From assembly GCF_043290135.1 (NCBI RefSeq), contig NC_134702.1:78810317-78874316 (forward strand): a DNA stretch of 64,000 nt, in the 5' to 3' direction. The notes beneath the pieces were generated by a model. It ran no database searches. It was not told where the DNA came from and saw only the letters and a program-made list of their open reading frames with translations. Origin of the DNA: Rhipicephalus microplus (lineage: Eukaryota > Arthropoda > Arachnida > Ixodida > Ixodidae). Made by a program: the position numbers and the translations under genes. Below are positions 59,967 to 64,000 of the stretch, piece after piece (position 1 is the first letter of the stretch; every line of letters starts with the position of its first letter).

Positions 59967-60475
59967 CGATTCGGATTAGCGAAAGCGCGTTCTTGAAAAA
60001 CAACGGCCCTCTGGGTGTCCTTTCTTGCTTTTTCGGCCGTGGTTGCAGCGCGAGCGTGTGGGTGGCGCTTCGAGGCCACCGCTTCCCACTCGACGGGTGC
60101 CTGGCCGGGACGCGCGTTGGCGAACGGAATCTCCGTGGCGCGCGCGCACTTGTGTACAGTATAGACACGGAACGGAAAAAGAGACAAAAGGTTTTGGGAG
60201 TGGCACGGTTCGCGAAATTGCCGACACGCACACGCTATCAGAGCGAAGGTGGACGCGAAGATGACGCAAATAAAAGGGCGTCACTACGCGCATTCGTTCG
60301 TGAGGCGCGACATTGTCCGTATATGGCACTTGAAGAATGTACTCAATGGGCGAGCTGGAATGGTATGTGATAGTCGCCAGCTGAATTTGACCCCGGTGAC
60401 TGTTTGTTGTTGCGGTTCCCTTCGCGGCGAGCGATGAATTTGACCAAATGTAACCTGCTGTTTGCGGTCACTGTA
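59967..60475. other. GC-rich spacer, no recognised gene
   Basis: 60030-60300 is GC-rich with overlapping frames of about 80-125 codons on both strands, no motif. Confidence 0.4.
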
Positions 60476-61010
60476 GGGAGTTTTCGAATAGGACCACGCA
60501 AAGTATTGGAACCCCAACGAGGTATACGTCGAGGCCACTGCGCGTGCATGAAACCCGAACGTCGTTTGGTTTTTTTTTGCGTTTGGGATGCTGTTTTTCG
60601 AGTTTAGCGGTGGCCCCAAAGCCTGCCCCCAAAAGCTTTGCGTTAAACACTCATGGCGACGCGCACTGAAGCAGCGGTTGTCAGCGTGCTCTTGACTTGT
60701 AAAAGCTGATAAACTTGGCTGATAAAAGTGAGCGTGGTTACTTTAAAAAATAAAGTTGATTTAGGCACCGATTGTTGTTTTTGCATTTAAGCACGAAGGA
60801 ACGCAACTTGAAGTTTCTTTATTATTATTGAACGCATGTTTTACTTCTATTTTTGTAGTAACTTCTCTTTGACGCCGTAGTGGCCACAAAACGCAAATGG
60901 CAAGAGCAAAGCCCCATTCGAAAACGCTCACCTCCGGCTTGAATTAATGTTAGAGTGCGCAAACTGAGGCTTTGGGATCCCGAACTTTTGGGGTGCCTAT
61001 TCGGAAATTC
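60476..61010. mobile_element. MITE-like element related to 42020-42596
   Basis: Starts TAGGGAGTTTTCGAATAGGA and ends, inverted, CCTATTCGGAAATTCTCGAATA. Internal CCCCAAAG-type and GCGCATGCA-type words are shared with the 42 kb element. The ends are more eroded, and a target duplication is not clear. Confidence 0.6.
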
Positions 61011-61099
61011 TCGAATAATATAGTTGTCGCACTAGGATGCCTTGAAGAACACTTTGTCAGGAAAGTGCATGCGTAGAGCCATTCTACCTTGCCCAACTG

Positions 61100-61200
61100 G
61101 AAAAAATGAGGCCAGGCGTGTACATGCGTGTACATGCGTGTGCATGCCTGGAATGTACATACATGCCTGTTGGTCAGGCGTGTACATGCCTGACCAACTG
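61100..61200. repeat. TGTACATGCG short repeats and perfect hairpin
   Basis: Several TGTACATGCGTG and TGCATGCC units, ending in an 11-bp perfect inverted repeat, GTTGGTCAGGC (61169-61179) with GCCTGACCAAC (61188-61198), around G-TGTACA-T. Confidence 0.85.
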
Positions 61201-61795
61201 ATTTTCTTTAGCTTTCTTTTCTTTTCTTTAATTCCTCCATGACAGGCATCGGTCTTTCTTCTACATGCTCACCAGCGCAGCACTTCACTTGCGCAAATGC
61301 GTAGGCGAAAAGTAAAGAATGCCCACTTTTGGAAGGCGGTGCCCACAAATCGTACTGAAACTCGCACGCCAACGACCGAAATTCAAACTCCGCTTTTGGA
61401 TATACTACTCTATCCGAGAAAACACGGATCACTAAGTAGGACCCTCATTTTGTGCGTAAAGGCACAGCATATATGTCACTGGTGTTAATGCGTTACATAA
61501 AAACTGGAGCCATGCCATGGGGGCCGAAGCGCGACACATCTCGAACAAGCATAGGCAGCCAACCCCTTTTTTTTTTTCACCTGAACGCGCAAGCATCGAC
61601 TCCAGAGCTTGTAAACGCATTTTCCGGGCACGCTGGTGTCCGGTTCTCGGAACAGCCTAGCAGAAGACAGCTGTCGAGAAGTGTTTCATTGCAGACATGT
61701 ACATATCCTCTTTTGTTTCGCCGCTGTGCTTCATTAAACACCGCTCCTCGACAGGGCTGTCGACAATCGCGTGTTCATGTTTCAAAAAAAAAAAA
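61201..61795. other. No recognised gene
   Basis: A 170-codon frame (61452-61964) runs into the adjacent dispersed repeat and has no motif. It is not called. Confidence 0.4.
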
Positions 61796-62846
<1,051 letters not shown>

Positions 62847-63559
62847 TTGAAAGTGCCTGCACAACGTAAAGTGAATCGGGTGGCTGAACATGCGGCCAAG
62901 AAATGGGGCGGGTACGTATGATTACTATTAGTGCATTGCGTTTATAGAGCATTCCAACTTCAAAACTTCTATGCAGTGCCAAAAAAAAAAATGTCTCATT
63001 CTTCTTTTTCTTTTCCAACAATAGAAGCTCCCATCAAGCTTCCATCGAGAGCTTTCATGAAGTTCACTTCATTCGTGCAGCGCATACAGTCGAAGTAGGA
63101 CAGCCTGAAGCGCTGTGTAATCAAATATTCATTCAGACTATGCCCATGCGAGCCCGCACCATGCGAACGTGGTACAAGCAAGCCGTTTCCCCAGCTACGG
63201 ACTCAGGCGTCGCACAATGAAAGGCCTGAACTGTCAGTAAAGTGATTATATTGTTGCTGCTAACTTGAGTTGCCCCGCATGACATGCCTTGTCAGATGCA
63301 ACGTGGTTTAGTCTGGCACTAACGACGACCAGCACGAAGAACGAGTGAAAACCGGATGGTTATGTCCGTAAACGGCGTGTGAAGCGACGAACCGCCACCT
63401 ACGTTACGTCAATCCTGAGCGTGCGACTGAAGGAAACCACGTTATTAGCTTGTTCGGAGATATTCCTACACGCGATGCGCGAGCTGACGGATAGTGGGAC
63501 GTTTGGATCAAATTGTGAATGACTTAGGGTAGTGTACTGTATGCACTCAATAGTGATAT
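62847..63559. other. No recognised gene
   Basis: Unique-looking sequence. Nothing supported. Confidence 0.45.
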
Positions 63560-64000
63560 CAGCTTCCGGGCAGACACTGTGGAATCAGGGCGTCGACGAA
63601 ACATATATAAACATCCTGGAAGAAATCAACAGCAGACCATAGTGCCCCATAAATGAAGCGACAGAATACAAATAAAAATTAAGGGTGTAAGACAAGGGGA
63701 TATGATCTCCTTAATGCTATTTACCGCGAGCTTACAGGAGGCTTTCATGGGCCTCGAATGGGAAGAGTTAGGGATACGCGTTAAGAGAGAGTACTTTAGT
63801 AACCTGCGCTTCGCCTATGACATTGCATTGCTGAGTAACTCAGGGGACAAACTGCAATTCATGATTGCTGAATTAGACGAGTTGACCGGAGAGGTAGAAC
63901 TTAAATATAATCTGCAGGAAACGAAAGTAATGCAACAACCCAGGAAGAGAACAGCGCTTCGAGATAATTAACAGTGCACTTGAAGTTGTAAAATAGTACG
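63560..64000 (+). pseudogene. RTE-type LINE reverse transcriptase fragment, broken, runs off the window
   Basis: About 63580 onward reads WNQGVDETYINILEEI, the segment that precedes the catalytic region in RTE-clade reverse transcriptases. That frame meets a stop near 63640. After a frame change, 63702-63971 encodes MISLMLFTASLQEAF (preceded by GVRQGD in the same frame), then NLRFAYDIALLS and a C-terminal KYNLQETKVM. The usual catalytic F-A-D-D is F-A-Y-D here, so a required Asp is lost. A stop at 63969-63971 ends the frame early. The element is dead; its 3' part lies beyond the window. Confidence 0.85.

Overview
The window looks like gene-poor, repeat-dense nuclear DNA from an arthropod, most probably a hard (ixodid, metastriate) tick. 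The main reason is at least seven sense or antisense copies of a tRNA-derived SINE that matches the tick Ruka family in layout. It has a GCCGCGGTGG-type head, a B box, the block reading TTTGGGTGCACGTTAAAGAACCCC in typical copies, a GGTTTTGGGACGTTAAAC block and an (ATCA/ATTG)n tail. CR1/L2-like, R1/I-like and RTE-like LINE fragments, several MITE-like elements and many long microsatellites agree with this. I found no exon I can assign to a host gene. Nearly all open frames are chance frames in low-complexity or repeat DNA, so I list no intact host CDS.

Layout. 1-9.9 kb is mostly AT-rich unique sequence with a tRNA-like SINE remnant (1.15 kb), two copies of an ATATGG/CCATAT palindromic minisatellite (1.5 and 8.6 kb), a diverged inverted-repeat pair (6.3/6.8 kb) and a LINE 3' end (7.7-8.25 kb). 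9.9-28 kb holds SINEs at 12.0, 15.0, 16.6, 21.7, 23.7 and 28.1 kb, a TTAA-flanked MITE (18.83-19.24 kb), and LINE tails at 18.2, 21.4 and 26.5 kb. 28.2-32.3 kb is the most unusual part. It has three (TA)n tracts, a Penelope-like hammerhead ribozyme motif, and a tandem array of apparently identical 456-bp units, each with a complete tRNA-like gene. That array switches strand at 31060/31061 to form a large inverted repeat, and is bounded on both sides by (TA)n.

32.3-48 kb contains a 977-bp repeat with an internal tRNA-Gly-like head and a (GATA)n tail (a second copy lies at 61.8-62.85 kb), a cluster of GGAC-rich MITE-like elements interleaved with a small palindromic dispersed repeat (39.3-41.5 kb), a possible LTR on the minus strand (40.45-41.17 kb), two full-length SINEs with clear target-site duplications (42.1 and 44.3 kb), one of them nested in a MITE, and two LINE 3' ends placed 5'-to-5' at 45.4 kb. 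48-64 kb has further palindromic repeats (48.3, 48.6, 52.8-53.3 kb), GC-rich sequence of unknown role (53.5-54.4 kb), a large foldback element built on GTAGTAAC subrepeats (59.05-59.97 kb), a MITE (60.5-61.0 kb), and a dead RTE-type reverse transcriptase fragment that runs off the right edge.

There is no gene pathway to describe. The structure comes from retroposition, MITE insertion and microsatellite growth. The two best candidates for something new are the palindromic tRNA-like array and the dispersed GAGTAC-NNN-GTACTC repeat. All family assignments come from reading motifs by eye; no database search or fold calculation was run.
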